DNA of 64,000 nucleotides from Halanaerobiales bacterium (GCA_029981855.1 JARRCS010000010.1:28373-92372), one strand, 5' to 3'. Shown: positions 10,172-19,155, counted from the stretch's first letter. Made by a program: numbers and translations. Notes: a model not told the origin generated them from the sequence alone.

Positions 10172-11500
10172 TCACCCAATTAAGATATCCTCTTCCGGAT
10201 AACGAATTCCCTTTCGTAATCTTTTGCCTAGAGCCAAAGCAATGGTAAAGGGTCCCACCCTGCCGATAAACATGGTGATAATAATAAAGATACGTCCGAT
10301 GCTTGTTAGATTTGAGGTTATGCCGGTAGATAGACCGACGGTTCCAAAGGCAGAAAAGACCTCAAAGACAATCTGAATAAAGGCAAACTGCTCGGTAAAG
10401 GTTAAAACTAGGGTTACGGCCGCAATAACAAGTAGTGAGATAACAACTACTGAAAGGGTCTTGAAAATATCCTTCTTTTTTAATCTTCGTCCAAAAACCT
10501 CAATATCCTCTTTTCCTAAAGCTATATTATAAACAACAATCAGAAGAGTTCCGACTGTAGTTGTTTTAACTCCGCCCCCGGTTGAACCCGGTGAGGCCCC
10601 GGTAAACATAAGCAGGATGATTAAAAAGAGGGAAACATCTTTAAAATGTCCTATCGTAACCGTATTAAAACCGGCCGTCCTCGGGGTAACAGCCTGGAAG
10701 AAGGAGGCAAGTAATTTATCCTTTAGACTTAAGTTCCCGATAGTAGCAGGGTTATCGTATTCCAGGATAAAGATAGCTACCGTTCCGAAAACAGTTATAA
10801 AAAGGGTAATAGTTAATACCAGCTTAGTATGAAGAGACAATGACTTTAGATCCAGTTTGCGGTAGATTTCAGCAATAACGATAAAACCGAGCCCACCCAG
10901 AATAAAAAGGAAAGAAATAACCAGATTTATGTAGGTTGAGCTGACAAAACTCCGCAGGCTATTACCGAAGAGATCGAACCCGGCATTATTAAAGGCTGAG
11001 ATAGCGTGAAAAATAGAAAAATACCAGGCTCTGGCCGCAGGCATCAGATTCTTAAAATATTGATATAGTAAGATTGCCCCGATAAGTTCTAAAGAAAAGG
11101 TCAGCAGGATAATATACCTGGTTAAGCTGATGACCCCTGATAATTTATTATAATTAAGTTCTTCCATAATAATTAATCGCTCGCGCAAGGACATTTTCTT
11201 CCCGAAGATTAAAAATAACATAGTGGTACTGGTCATAAAACCAAATCCACCGATCTGAACTAGCAGCATGATAATGGTTTGACCGAAGCGTGTCCAGTGC
11301 TCGGCTGTATTAACAACTATTAAGCCGGTTACGGCGGTAGCCGAGGTAGCTGTAAAAAGGGCATCCAGTAGGGTTGTTGATTTTCCGCTAATTGTTGCCA
11401 CCGGTAATAATAAGAGCAGGGTTCCTGTTGTAATTACAATTAAATAACCCAGGACAAGAATCTGACCCGGGGATAGATCACTGATTTTAATGATTAACAC
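10172..11500 (-). CDS. trkH: K+ uptake channel subunit, TrkH/KtrB family (copy 1)
   Basis: An integral membrane potassium (or Na+/K+) translocator of 442 residues, the size of KtrB. The four P-loop selectivity segments are visible in order: TSATAVTGLIV (about 52-62), FNNAGFDLFG, TPRTAGFNTV and AFGTVGLSTG. It is closely related to the gene just upstream (11585-12925), sharing whole stretches such as GASPGSTGGG and GKEDIE, so the pair is a tandem duplication. The start is GTG at 11500 with only a modest GGAAG site 10 nt upstream. Confidence 0.92.
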   Translation of the reverse strand: MLIIKISDLSPGQILVLGYLIVITTGTLLLLLPVATISGKSTTLLDALFTATSATAVTGLIVVNTAEHWTRFGQTIIMLLVQIGGFGFMTSTTMLFLIFGKKMSLRERLIIMEELNYNKLSGVISLTRYIILLTFSLELIGAILLYQYFKNLMPAARAWYFSIFHAISAFNNAGFDLFGNSLRSFVSSTYINLVISFLFILGGLGFIVIAEIYRKLDLKSLSLHTKLVLTITLFITVFGTVAIFILEYDNPATIGNLSLKDKLLASFFQAVTPRTAGFNTVTIGHFKDVSLFLIILLMFTGASPGSTGGGVKTTTVGTLLIVVYNIALGKEDIEVFGRRLKKKDIFKTLSVVVISLLVIAAVTLVLTFTEQFAFIQIVFEVFSAFGTVGLSTGITSNLTSIGRIFIIITMFIGRVGPFTIALALGKRLRKGIRYPEEDILIG

Positions 11501-11572
11501 CCCATTTTGACTTCCGTTCCCTTATTATTTATTATGACCAAAGGCCGATTTGTTCTATTCCAAAATGGGGTG
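11498..11572 (-). promoter_or_regulatory. 12-bp perfect inverted repeat between the two trkH genes
   Basis: CACCCCATTTTG (11498-11509) and its exact complement CAAAATGGGGTG (11561-11572) flank 51 nt and include the trkH copy 1 start codon. In the transcript the arms could pair and bury the ribosome site, so translation of copy 1 may be controlled. The loop contains a type R1 interspersed repeat. Function is inferred only. Confidence 0.4.
11532..11560 (+). repeat. Interspersed repeat R1, copy a
   Basis: Matches the R1 consensus ATGGCAAAGCCAATTTGTTC (here TTATGACCAAAGGCCGATTT followed by GTTCTATTC). It lies 25 nt after the trkH copy 2 stop codon, inside the loop of the inverted repeat. Confidence 0.5.
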
Positions 11573-11584
11573 TAAAATATAATC

Positions 11585-12925
11585 TTAACCAACCATAATT
11601 TTTTCCTTTGGATAGTGGTAAACACCATTATATTTACGTTCGGCAAAGGCCAGGGCCAGTGTTAACGGTCCTACCCTGCCTGCAAACATGGTTATGGTAA
11701 GCAGTATCCGCCCGAAAGATGAGAGATTAGGGGTAACCCCGGTAGAAAGCCCGACCGTCCCAAAGGCAGAAACTGTCTCAAAGAAAACCGGGAGAAAGTC
11801 CATATCTTCACTAACTGTCAGTACGATGGTTACTAACACAACTAATCCCAGAGCCAACATGGTAATCGATAGAGCCTTAAAGACAACTTCCTTTTCCAGC
11901 TGGCGTTTAAAGATTTCTATATCCTCTTTACCGGTTACCAGACTCCAGACGGTAATGAGCAGCACCCCGAAGGTAGTGGTTTTAATACCGCCACCTGTGG
12001 AACCGGGTGAGGCTCCGATAAACATCAGGACAATAACCAGAAACAGGGTTGAGCTGTGCAATTCACCAGTTGGGATAGTATTGAAACCGGCAGTCCTGGT
12101 TGTAACCGATAGAAATAGTGAGGATAACAACTTTTCTCCGAAGGGTAGTTTACCCAAGGTTGCCTCATTGGTATATTCCAATCCCAGAATACTGAAGAAG
12201 CCAAATAAAATCAGAATTAAAGTAATAGTTAAAACGATCTTGGTCTGCAGGCTTACTTTTTTAATATCACGGGTATTATAGAGCTGAACCAGGACAGCAA
12301 ACCCCAGTCCCCCCAGGATAATTAGGACCATCATTACCAGATTCATAACTATATCTCCGGTAAAACCTTCCAGACTGTTACCGAAGAGATCGAACCCGGC
12401 ATTATTAAAGGCTGAGACAGCATGAAAAACTGCAAAATAGATAGCCTTAAAAAAGGGATAATCCCTGATTAGTCTCAAGAAAAGTATCAAAGCACCGGTT
12501 CCTTCAATTACCAGAGTAAAAGCCAGTACAGATCTAACCAGACGTACCAGACCGGAGATCTTAAACTGGTTAAGATCCTCCTGCAGGATTAACCTCTCTT
12601 TCAAAGTGATCTTTTTTCCGATTACAAAAGCAATCAGGGTTGACATAGTCATAATACCGAGGCCGCCGATCTGAATTAATACCATAATAACTAACTGACC
12701 AAAGAACGTAAAGGCGGTACCGGTATTAACCACAATCAAACCCGTAACACAGGTTGCAGAAGTAGCCGTAAATAAAGCAGCAATAAAACCAAGACCGGAG
12801 TTATCTATTGTTGCTGCCGGTAACATTAATAAAATTGTACCGATGATAATGACGGTAAAATAACCCAGAGCCAATATCTGAGCAGGAGTAAATTCATTTT
12901 TCGGTATTGGGTTTGATGGCAGCAT
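11585..12925 (-). CDS. trkH: K+ uptake channel subunit, TrkH/KtrB family (copy 2)
   Basis: The second and promoter-proximal channel paralogue, 446 residues, with the same four filter segments (TSATCVTGLIV, FNNAGFDLFG, TTRTAGFNTI, AFGTVGLSTG). With one shared regulatory subunit, two channel genes suggest alternative assemblies with different ion preference or affinity, reasonable in a halophile. The gene starts with ATG about 40 nt downstream of a well-formed promoter and is 84 nt from copy 1. Confidence 0.92.
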   Translation of the reverse strand: MLPSNPIPKNEFTPAQILALGYFTVIIIGTILLMLPAATIDNSGLGFIAALFTATSATCVTGLIVVNTGTAFTFFGQLVIMVLIQIGGLGIMTMSTLIAFVIGKKITLKERLILQEDLNQFKISGLVRLVRSVLAFTLVIEGTGALILFLRLIRDYPFFKAIYFAVFHAVSAFNNAGFDLFGNSLEGFTGDIVMNLVMMVLIILGGLGFAVLVQLYNTRDIKKVSLQTKIVLTITLILILFGFFSILGLEYTNEATLGKLPFGEKLLSSLFLSVTTRTAGFNTIPTGELHSSTLFLVIVLMFIGASPGSTGGGIKTTTFGVLLITVWSLVTGKEDIEIFKRQLEKEVVFKALSITMLALGLVVLVTIVLTVSEDMDFLPVFFETVSAFGTVGLSTGVTPNLSSFGRILLTITMFAGRVGPLTLALAFAERKYNGVYHYPKEKIMVG

Positions 12926-12964
12926 AAATTAAAACTCCCCTTTTGCGGAATCTTTATGATGATA

Positions 12965-12993
12965 ATTATATAACAATGCTCCGATAATGTAAA
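12965..12993 (-). promoter_or_regulatory. Promoter of the trkH-trkH-trkA operon
   Basis: TTTACA and TATAAT on the minus strand with a 17-nt spacer, placing the transcript start about 34 nt upstream of the trkH copy 2 ATG. Confidence 0.7.
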
Positions 12994-13000
12994 GGAAAAG

Positions 13001-13025
13001 AAAAAACCGGGCCTTAATCCCGGTT
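13001..13025 (-). terminator. Terminator downstream of the glycosyltransferase/sulfotransferase gene
   Basis: A 7-bp stem AACCGGG/CCCGGTT with a 7-nt loop, followed on the minus strand by TTTTTTCTTTT. It lies about 100 nt after the stop at 13129. Confidence 0.75.
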
Positions 13026-13035
13026 AAATAAGGAT

Positions 13036-13063
13036 ATTATAGCGAAGCCAATTTGTTCTATCC
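13036..13063 (+). repeat. Interspersed repeat R1, copy b
   Basis: Contains AGCGAAGCCAATTTGTTCTA, a close R1 match, in the gap between the gene ending at 13129 and its terminator. Confidence 0.55.
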
Positions 13064-13128
13064 TTAAATTATCATATTCTATCCGTTTATTTCACTTTTC
13101 TATATTCACGACTTTAGGATTTCGTTAT

Positions 13129-14526
13129 TCAATTTTCAAATTCTTTTGCTAATCTGTGAACTTCCTCATTTGGCAGGATAAAACTTACTGCCTTCTGCCT
13201 CTCTTCTTCACTTACATCAAGTTTTAAAAAATCAATTATTATATTTACCCATTTTTCCGGATCAGTTGTTACCTCTTCATAGTTAAGGGGCAATCTTGGT
13301 AGATCAGGGAACTTATCAAAAAATACTTTGATCCTTTTTTCATAGATCTCTTTCAACTCCAAACCTCTTTCAATTCGTATCTGGTTTCTCTTCTTTAAAG
13401 ATTCAGCCACTGTCTGTGAATTACGGTAACAGACTATAAAATATGGATTAATTAAGTAAGGTAAATATAATTCTATAGTTAAGCTGGTTCTGGGCTCCTT
13501 CCAACCCCAGATCTCTGGTTTATTATTTACTAAATTTATTATCTTGTTCTGAAACTTATCTTTTTGTTTTAAAATAGTCTCTCTAGCGGGTGGAGAATCC
13601 CAGCTGCCCCCGGCTGCCTCCAAAATTTCAACATTTAAATTAATAAAATCCTGATCTTCAAAATGGCCTAAGGGGTTTGTTAATCCTTTTCCTAGTAGAT
13701 TCTTACCCATATTAACACCTAGTTTAGATAAAACTCCTGCGATCATAGATGTACCACTTCGATGCATACCTAAAACAACTACTGTTTTTGATATCGCATT
13801 GCTAATATTCCATTTCTTTTCATACTTTTCTTTATTCATAAGAAAAATTTGCCTCATATCTAGGTTATTACCTAAAATTGTCTGGCTGCCAAAATGATAA
13901 ACAAAGGTATCCCCGGCGCAATATAGCTTAAACCCTTTATTTCTAGCCCGGCGGCAGAAATCATTATCCTCCCACATACCGTGAGTAAAACATTCGTCAA
14001 ATAGGCCAATCCTCTCAATAACTTCCCTCTTTATTAACATACAGAAACCAACAATCTCCTTAACTTGAAACCATTTACCGGGATCAGGCTGATTAAACTT
14101 ATTACTAAAATCCATTATTTTATCTAAATTCCTGAAGTCTCCTTTTACCTCACCCTGTACTCCACCGGCATAGTTAGTCCTGGGCCCAACAATTCCTATC
14201 TCCGGCTGGCTTTTGATACATCTAAGTTGATTTTCCAACCAGTTGTTGGCAACGATAGTATCATTATTTAATAACAAAATATAATCACCATCAGCTGCCC
14301 TTATTCCCTGATTTATACCTTTACCAAAACCCAGGTTAGTCTGATTAGTAATTAATTTAGCATTATCAATAGACTTAAGATATTCCACCGTACCATCTGT
14401 TGAACCATTGTCTACTAAAATTAGTTCATAGGGAGACCGTGTCCAGGTTTTGATACTTTCGATACAAAGCTTTGTATATTTCAGTTGGTTATATGTCAAA
14501 ATAATAATACTGGTTAATTCCTCCAA
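13129..14526 (-). CDS. Bifunctional family 2 glycosyltransferase / sulfotransferase-like protein
   Basis: A two-domain fusion of 465 residues. Residues 1-245 are a GT2 (GT-A fold) glycosyltransferase: SIIILTYNQLKYTKLCIESI, the nucleotide-binding DNGSTDGT and the metal-site region LLNNDTI. From about residue 250 comes a sulfotransferase-type P-loop domain, with GMHRSGTS as the PAPS 5'-phosphosulfate loop and WGWKEPRTSL as a likely 3'-phosphate site. The pair suggests that a sugar is added and a glycan or protein side chain then sulfated. It is divergent from the TasA-like gene and next to three more glycosyltransferases, so a shared surface-polymer role is likely. No signal peptide is seen. 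The acceptor is unknown. Confidence 0.85.
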   Translation of the reverse strand: MEELTSIIILTYNQLKYTKLCIESIKTWTRSPYELILVDNGSTDGTVEYLKSIDNAKLITNQTNLGFGKGINQGIRAADGDYILLLNNDTIVANNWLENQLRCIKSQPEIGIVGPRTNYAGGVQGEVKGDFRNLDKIMDFSNKFNQPDPGKWFQVKEIVGFCMLIKREVIERIGLFDECFTHGMWEDNDFCRRARNKGFKLYCAGDTFVYHFGSQTILGNNLDMRQIFLMNKEKYEKKWNISNAISKTVVVLGMHRSGTSMIAGVLSKLGVNMGKNLLGKGLTNPLGHFEDQDFINLNVEILEAAGGSWDSPPARETILKQKDKFQNKIINLVNNKPEIWGWKEPRTSLTIELYLPYLINPYFIVCYRNSQTVAESLKKRNQIRIERGLELKEIYEKRIKVFFDKFPDLPRLPLNYEEVTTDPEKWVNIIIDFLKLDVSEEERQKAVSFILPNEEVHRLAKEFEN

Positions 14527-14612
14527 TTTTATTCACCTCTTTTTTTAAAATGTAGTAAAACTTATATAATCTATATCGACAAGAATTTCAACTATTTACT
14601 CATAAACATTTT

Positions 14613-14630
14613 ATGTAAATATTTTTACAT
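14613..14630. promoter_or_regulatory. Palindrome in the divergent intergenic region
   Basis: ATGTAAA-TATT-TTTACAT, with 7-bp arms, lies between the divergent glycosyltransferase/sulfotransferase and TasA-like genes. It is placed like an operator for one or both. The remainder of 14527-14756 is very AT-rich with a TATAAT at about 14720 lacking a good -35, so a non-housekeeping sigma factor is possible. Confidence 0.35.
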
Positions 14631-14756
14631 TGTGTTTAAAAATCTAAGCACATTTTACCATTATAGCTAATATTATATAATAACTAGTTATCTTCAATAG
14701 CTAGTTGCTAAAAATTTTATTATAATAAAGAGGATAACCAGAAGGGGGGAATATAA

Positions 14757-15209
14757 ATGGCTTTCACTGCCCAAACGAGTGTTACTACAAACTCAACCAC
14801 CAATGCTTCGGTAGGTATTGAAGTATCTCCGTCTTCTGCCATTATTACTGCAACTAATCTTCTTCCTGGAAGTACTTCTTCAGGTACAACCAATGTTTCT
14901 AATACAGGTAGTGTAGATGAATATTATTTTATTTCTGCAGACTGGTCTGCCAATAGTTTCAGTAATAGTTTAACTACAATACTTGCCAATACTCTCAATG
15001 TTAGTGTAACAGCAGGTAGTCCAGGAACCAGTTTATATACTGGCACCTTAGCGGGATTAATTGATAAACCTGCCAGTCCAGGAAGGGCATTAACACAAGC
15101 TACAGGGAATGAAGATGTACAGTTCACTATTGCTTTGCCATCAACAGCAGGTACTCTTGTTAATGCCTTAGATTTAAATGTTGATTTTGTCTTTGTTGCA
15201 TCATCGTAA
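14757..15209 (+). CDS. Leaderless Ser/Thr-rich TasA/camelysin-like protein
   Basis: A 150-residue protein with about a third Ser/Thr, no cysteine and one lysine. The segment NLLPGSTSSGTTNVSNTG followed by VDEYYF resembles the start of the TasA/camelysin (CalY) beta-sandwich, in which an xxxPGD-like turn leads to an NTG-x-x-Y strand. Unlike TasA it has no signal peptide: an in-frame TAA immediately precedes the ATG, which has an excellent GAAGGGGGGA site. It may therefore be made in the mother cell for the spore surface, or leave by a non-Sec route. The neighbouring transferases could modify its hydroxyl residues. The family assignment is by eye. Confidence 0.6.
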   Translation: MAFTAQTSVTTNSTTNASVGIEVSPSSAIITATNLLPGSTSSGTTNVSNTGSVDEYYFISADWSANSFSNSLTTILANTLNVSVTAGSPGTSLYTGTLAGLIDKPASPGRALTQATGNEDVQFTIALPSTAGTLVNALDLNVDFVFVASS

Positions 15210-15251
15210 AATTAATAATGGATTAATCTTAAATTTATATCTTGAAAATAA

Positions 15252-15290
15252 TTTATCCCTGATAGAAATTATCAGGGATAAACTTTATTT
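15252..15290 (+). terminator. Terminator of the TasA-like gene
   Basis: A perfect 13-bp stem (15252-15264 with 15270-15282), loop GAAAT, then CTTTATTTT. It makes the TasA-like gene a stand-alone transcript. Confidence 0.85.
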
Positions 15291-15328
15291 TAAGAATCTG
15301 TTCGAAAAGTATTACTTTTTAAGATACT

Positions 15329-15481
15329 TTACTTAACTTTAAATACAAAAGTGGCGATATCAATCTTTTTTAAACCAAATATATCTCTTTTGATTACTTT
15401 TTTTACAATCTGAAAATAGGGGGCGGTTTCTTTTAACACCCTATCAACATTACCATGGTTCTCTACACTGTCGAAAATCAT
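15329..15481 (-). pseudogene. Possible remnant of a decayed gene (C-terminal fragment)
   Basis: Fifty codons on the minus strand read like real protein (MIFDSVENHGNVDRVLKE..., ending FGLKKIDIATFVFKVK), with normal codon use, but an in-frame stop lies four codons upstream of the ATG and no ribosome site is seen. The ending has the feel of the last strands of a class I methyltransferase; I cannot confirm this. It sits in the 373-nt gap between the TasA-like gene and the next glycosyltransferase, which holds nothing else I recognise. Confidence 0.3.
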
Positions 15482-15582
15482 CGGATCGCTCTAGAAATTA
15501 TAATTGACCCCCACTGAGACTATTTTCATTCTACATTGTAGCCGGTAGGCTATGAAAATTTACATAAAAGGGGCGAATTAAA

Positions 15583-16311
15583 TTGAGAAAAAATAAACTG
15601 GTTGCAATGATGGTGGTTTTTAATGAAGGCAATAGATTTCTAACCAGGGTTTTAAATCATCTATCCCTCTGGGTAGATGAAATTGTAATACTTGATGATG
15701 GTTCAACAGATCATACAAGGAAAATTTGCAATCAATATCCTAAAGTATTTTTTGTAGAAAATGATGCTCATACCTTTATTCAACATGAAGCCAGATTAAG
15801 AGAAAAATTGTGGAATATAACTATCAGTCGAAACCCTGATTGGATTCTGGCTATAGATGCAGATGAGATATTTACAGATAGGATTTTAGATGCAATAGAT
15901 TCATATTTAGAACAAAAAACCTATGATGCTTTTGCTTTTCGTTTATTTGATTTCTGGAAATCAGAAAATTATTACCGGGTAGATGGTGCCTGGAATCCAT
16001 GGATAAAATTTTCTGCATTTTTAGTCCGTTATCACCCGGAATGGAAAGCTACCTGGCCAGATTATGTGATTCATTCAGGAAGATGGCCCTTAGAATACAG
16101 ATTTGTCAAGAATACTTTTCAATCAGATATCAGGGTTAAACACTTTGGCTGGGCCAGACCTGAAGATCATTATCGAAAATATATTTTTTACTGTCAAAAA
16201 GACCTTGAACAATATGGAAAGATTCAACCCCACACTAAAAGCATCATGGCATCCAATGACAGTATAATCTTAGAAAAATGGTTTGAACGAAAATGGATGG
16301 TTGGTTTCTAA
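15583..16311 (+). CDS. Family 2 glycosyltransferase
   Basis: A 242-residue single-domain GT-A enzyme. MMVVFNEGNRFLTRVL opens the fold, LDDGSTDHT binds the nucleotide sugar and AIDADEIF is the DxD metal motif. It resembles the WaaE/KdtX-like branch of GT2. No membrane span is seen. The start is TTG with AAGGGGCGA upstream. It heads an operon of three glycosyltransferases followed by a SPOCS-like gene, with overlapping ends throughout. Confidence 0.88.
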   Translation: MRKNKLVAMMVVFNEGNRFLTRVLNHLSLWVDEIVILDDGSTDHTRKICNQYPKVFFVENDAHTFIQHEARLREKLWNITISRNPDWILAIDADEIFTDRILDAIDSYLEQKTYDAFAFRLFDFWKSENYYRVDGAWNPWIKFSAFLVRYHPEWKATWPDYVIHSGRWPLEYRFVKNTFQSDIRVKHFGWARPEDHYRKYIFYCQKDLEQYGKIQPHTKSIMASNDSIILEKWFERKWMVGF

Positions 16312-17452
16312 AATTAAGGAAGTGATAAAAATAAAAAAGAAAATTGGAATTTTGACCAGTAATTTTTTTGATCCAGCTGGACAGAGATTAATTTATGGTG
16401 GGGCAGAACGGTATGGGATCGAGTTAACCAAATTGTTACTAGATCTGGGTTATGAAGTAGAGTGGTGGCAAGTTGGTTCAGGTTGGATAAGGGATTTGAT
16501 GAATAATGTTAAAATAAAAAGTATTCCTGTAACTGAATCACCTTATGAGACCATGCCTACTTTAAATCAAGCTTTTTTAGAACGGGCGGTTGATATAGAT
16601 TATGCAATTTATTTTGTTACCTTCCTTGCTTACCCCCAGGTTAAAGAAAAGAGCATCTCAATCTCCCATGGAATTTATTGGGATTACCCAAGTTTTGATA
16701 ATTTAATAGATGGAGATAATGGTCGTCAGGAATGGTTGAGGAGGTTAAAGATTGCTTTAAGCGGACCAGACAGAGTGATTTCGGTAGATACGTCTACAAT
16801 TGAATGGGTAAGGGCTACCTGGCCCGGGTTAAGTCATAAGTTTGAGTATATCCCTAATTTTGTAGATCTAGCTAAATTTAATCCTGAAGGAAGAAAACCT
16901 ATCTTAGAACAAAAACCAATTAGAGTGATATTTCCAAGAAGGATAACCACAGTCAGGGGTATTAATGAAGTAGTAAGAACAGCTGAAATTATGACTAAAG
17001 AAGTTAAAAATCTAGAATTTCATATTGTAGGAAGAGGTCATCATGACCAGGTAGAAAAGGAATTAATGAAATGGGCATCAGAGCATGAACGTATTTATTA
17101 TTACTGGCAACCACCAGAGATGATGCCTGAGATTTATCGGGAAATGGATATCGCCTTAATACCAACCAAAGCAGCTGAGGGAACTTCTTTATCCTGCCTG
17201 GAGGCTATGGCCAGTGGATGTGTGGTAATCAGTAGTTATGTAGGAGGACTTTCTGACCTTGTTTTTAATGATTATAATGGTCTTTTAATTAAACCCACTA
17301 CTCAAAATCTGGTTCAGGCAATTTACTCATTATTGGAAGATACTGATCGAGCAAAAAGATTGAGCAAAAATGGTGTTGAGGTAGCCAGGGCCTTTTCCCT
17401 TGACTGTTGGAGAGAAAGCTGGAAAACTGTATTACAAGAGGTGTTTAATTAA
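16283..17452 (+). CDS. Family 4 glycosyltransferase (first)
   Basis: A GT-B enzyme. The N-terminal domain has the acceptor-side GGAERYGIELTKLL (about residue 40). The C-terminal domain has RRITTVRGINEVV and the nucleotide-sugar motif EGTSLSCLEAMASGCVVISS, typical of GT4. The start is uncertain: ATG 16283 overlaps the previous gene by 29 nt without a clear site, whereas GTG 16322 just after AAGGAA gives 376 residues. It is paralogous to the next gene, with which it shares the EGTSxSCLEAMASG block. Confidence 0.88.
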   Translation: MNENGWLVSKIKEVIKIKKKIGILTSNFFDPAGQRLIYGGAERYGIELTKLLLDLGYEVEWWQVGSGWIRDLMNNVKIKSIPVTESPYETMPTLNQAFLERAVDIDYAIYFVTFLAYPQVKEKSISISHGIYWDYPSFDNLIDGDNGRQEWLRRLKIALSGPDRVISVDTSTIEWVRATWPGLSHKFEYIPNFVDLAKFNPEGRKPILEQKPIRVIFPRRITTVRGINEVVRTAEIMTKEVKNLEFHIVGRGHHDQVEKELMKWASEHERIYYYWQPPEMMPEIYREMDIALIPTKAAEGTSLSCLEAMASGCVVISSYVGGLSDLVFNDYNGLLIKPTTQNLVQAIYSLLEDTDRAKRLSKNGVEVARAFSLDCWRESWKTVLQEVFN

Positions 17453-18537
17453 TGAAGATAGGATTTTTTGTACCAAATCTTTTATCCTGGTCTGGTGATC
17501 AGATAGTTATTGGTGGTTTAGAACGTTATGCCTGGGCTTTAATTGAGTTAATGAAAGATATCGGTTGGGAAGTTGAGGTCCATCAAAATGCTAATTATGA
17601 TTGGCAGCAAGAAGTTAATGGGGTTACAATTTTAGGGCATGGGGTCGCTCGTTTCTCTCTTGAAGCATCTGTAGAGCAAGTTAATAGCCTTTGTGATAGG
17701 GTACTATATGGTTCTATCTTGCAAAAACCAATGTATTATAAAGAAAATTCAATAGTCATTTCACATGGGGTCTGGTGGGATGGTAAAGAAGTATCATCTG
17801 AACAAAGGGCAAAAATAGTTAAAAATTGTGGAGATGCCTTAAAACAAACCAGCTTAATGATCAGCTGTGACTATAATTTTCTTAATGTAATGCGGACAGT
17901 TTTTCCTGACCTTACCGATAAAATAAGGGTAATACCTAATTTTGTTGACACAGAGGAATTTAAACCAGCTCCAAAAAAGAAATCTAAGCAAACGCTCAAG
18001 ATTCTCTACCCCCGTCGCCTTGATTATTGTCGGGGAACAGATCTCTTTATTCAACTTGCCAATAATTTACTCGGCAAAGAAAATAAAGTTGAGTTTTTAA
18101 TGGCAATTGACCATAATCGTCCTCAATATAATCAAGAACTGGAACCTTTTCTCCGGCAAGACAGGGTCAAAGGATTTAATCTTCAATTTGAAGAAATGCA
18201 GAATATCTATCGCCAGGCTGATATTGTTGTTATACCCAGCCGTTATAGTGAAGGAACTTCATTCTCATGCCTGGAGGCAATGGCCAGTGGTAATGCTATA
18301 ATAGCAACTGATGTGGGGGGATTAACAAATTTAATTATTAATGGATATAATGGAATATTAGTTCCTCCCCGTGTTAAAGCAATAGAAACAGCAGTTAATT
18401 TTTTAATCCATGATAGTCAATCCAGACAACGTTTAGGTAAAAATGCCCGCAAGACAGCAATGGCATTTACTTTAGATAGATGGAGGAAACAGTGGGCGGG
18501 CTACCTGAAAGCTGTTTATTTATCGGGTGATGGGTGA
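17452..18537 (+). CDS. Family 4 glycosyltransferase (second)
   Basis: A 361-residue GT-B enzyme with GGLERYAWALIELM near the N-terminus, PNFVDTEEF between domains and SEGTSFSCLEAMASGNAIIA as the donor motif. It begins with ATG overlapping the stop of the preceding paralogue (TAATG). Two successive GT4 enzymes plus one GT2 suggest assembly of a short oligosaccharide of at least three sugars. Confidence 0.88.
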   Translation: MKIGFFVPNLLSWSGDQIVIGGLERYAWALIELMKDIGWEVEVHQNANYDWQQEVNGVTILGHGVARFSLEASVEQVNSLCDRVLYGSILQKPMYYKENSIVISHGVWWDGKEVSSEQRAKIVKNCGDALKQTSLMISCDYNFLNVMRTVFPDLTDKIRVIPNFVDTEEFKPAPKKKSKQTLKILYPRRLDYCRGTDLFIQLANNLLGKENKVEFLMAIDHNRPQYNQELEPFLRQDRVKGFNLQFEEMQNIYRQADIVVIPSRYSEGTSFSCLEAMASGNAIIATDVGGLTNLIINGYNGILVPPRVKAIETAVNFLIHDSQSRQRLGKNARKTAMAFTLDRWRKQWAGYLKAVYLSGDG

Positions 18538-19040
18538 TGGCTTTCACGGCCCTAGCCAGAGTTACAGATAATTATATCAGAGTAAATACTTTTGAAGTAA
18601 TTACTGGTTACTTGCCCGTCCTTCTCTCCCAGCAGGATCTCAATTTTTTACTTACGGAAAAAATGGTTTTTACAGTCCCCCTTATTAACATTGTCAGGTT
18701 TTTAATGGACCTAGATTCTTTAAATTTTAATTACAAAAATGGATTCCTTTTCATTAATGGTAAGCTATCGTATTATCTTGCTTATGTAAATGATAAAAAA
18801 ACTGTCAAGGCCAGAACGGGCGAAATATTATATGATGATTTTATCGACCTTAGATCTATTTTACCGGAGAATATTTCACAGGAACAATTAGATTTTGTAT
18901 ATCAATATTCCCTTAATTACAGAACATATGTAATTAATCCCACTGAAATCAAATTATTAGTCCTCTTATCTAGAAAAATTGATATTTACCAATTACAGGA
19001 CTTATCTATTCGTGATTATAAAAATCATCTTAATTTATAA
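18537..19040 (+). CDS. Uncharacterised protein with a probable SPOCS (DUF3794)-like domain
   Basis: A 167-residue protein that I do not recognise outright. Residues about 45-105 (NIVRFLMDLDSLN, GFLFINGKLSYYLAYVND, then DDFIDLRSILPEN) follow the pattern of the SPOCS/DUF3794 beta-sandwich found in spore-coat and LysM proteins of Clostridia. The first residues, MAFTALARVTDN, resemble the start of the TasA-like protein (MAFTAQTSVTTN), hinting at a shared targeting or assembly tag. The start codon overlaps the stop of the upstream glycosyltransferase, so it belongs to that operon. A spore-surface role is inferred. Confidence 0.55.
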   Translation: MAFTALARVTDNYIRVNTFEVITGYLPVLLSQQDLNFLLTEKMVFTVPLINIVRFLMDLDSLNFNYKNGFLFINGKLSYYLAYVNDKKTVKARTGEILYDDFIDLRSILPENISQEQLDFVYQYSLNYRTYVINPTEIKLLVLLSRKIDIYQLQDLSIRDYKNHLNL

Positions 19041-19087
19041 ATATTTTCAAACTGTTCAATAGGTTTCATTGAACATGTGTTCTACAC

Positions 19088-19116
19088 TGAACATTTTTGT
19101 TAACATCTGGTATGAT
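19088..19116 (+). promoter_or_regulatory. Candidate promoter of the 20-codon gene
   Basis: TGAACA and TATGAT are 17 nt apart on the plus strand. Just upstream, GAACA-TG-TGTTC and a further TGAACA form an operator-like cluster (about 19070-19093). Confidence 0.45.
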
Positions 19117-19155
19117 GATATCAAAAGTATAAATTTTTTAAGGAGGTATATCATC

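Noticed and set aside
13129..19040. Island considered as a prophage remnant
   Set aside because: No integrase, portal, terminase or tail-like gene is present; the genes are glycosyltransferases and surface-type proteins.
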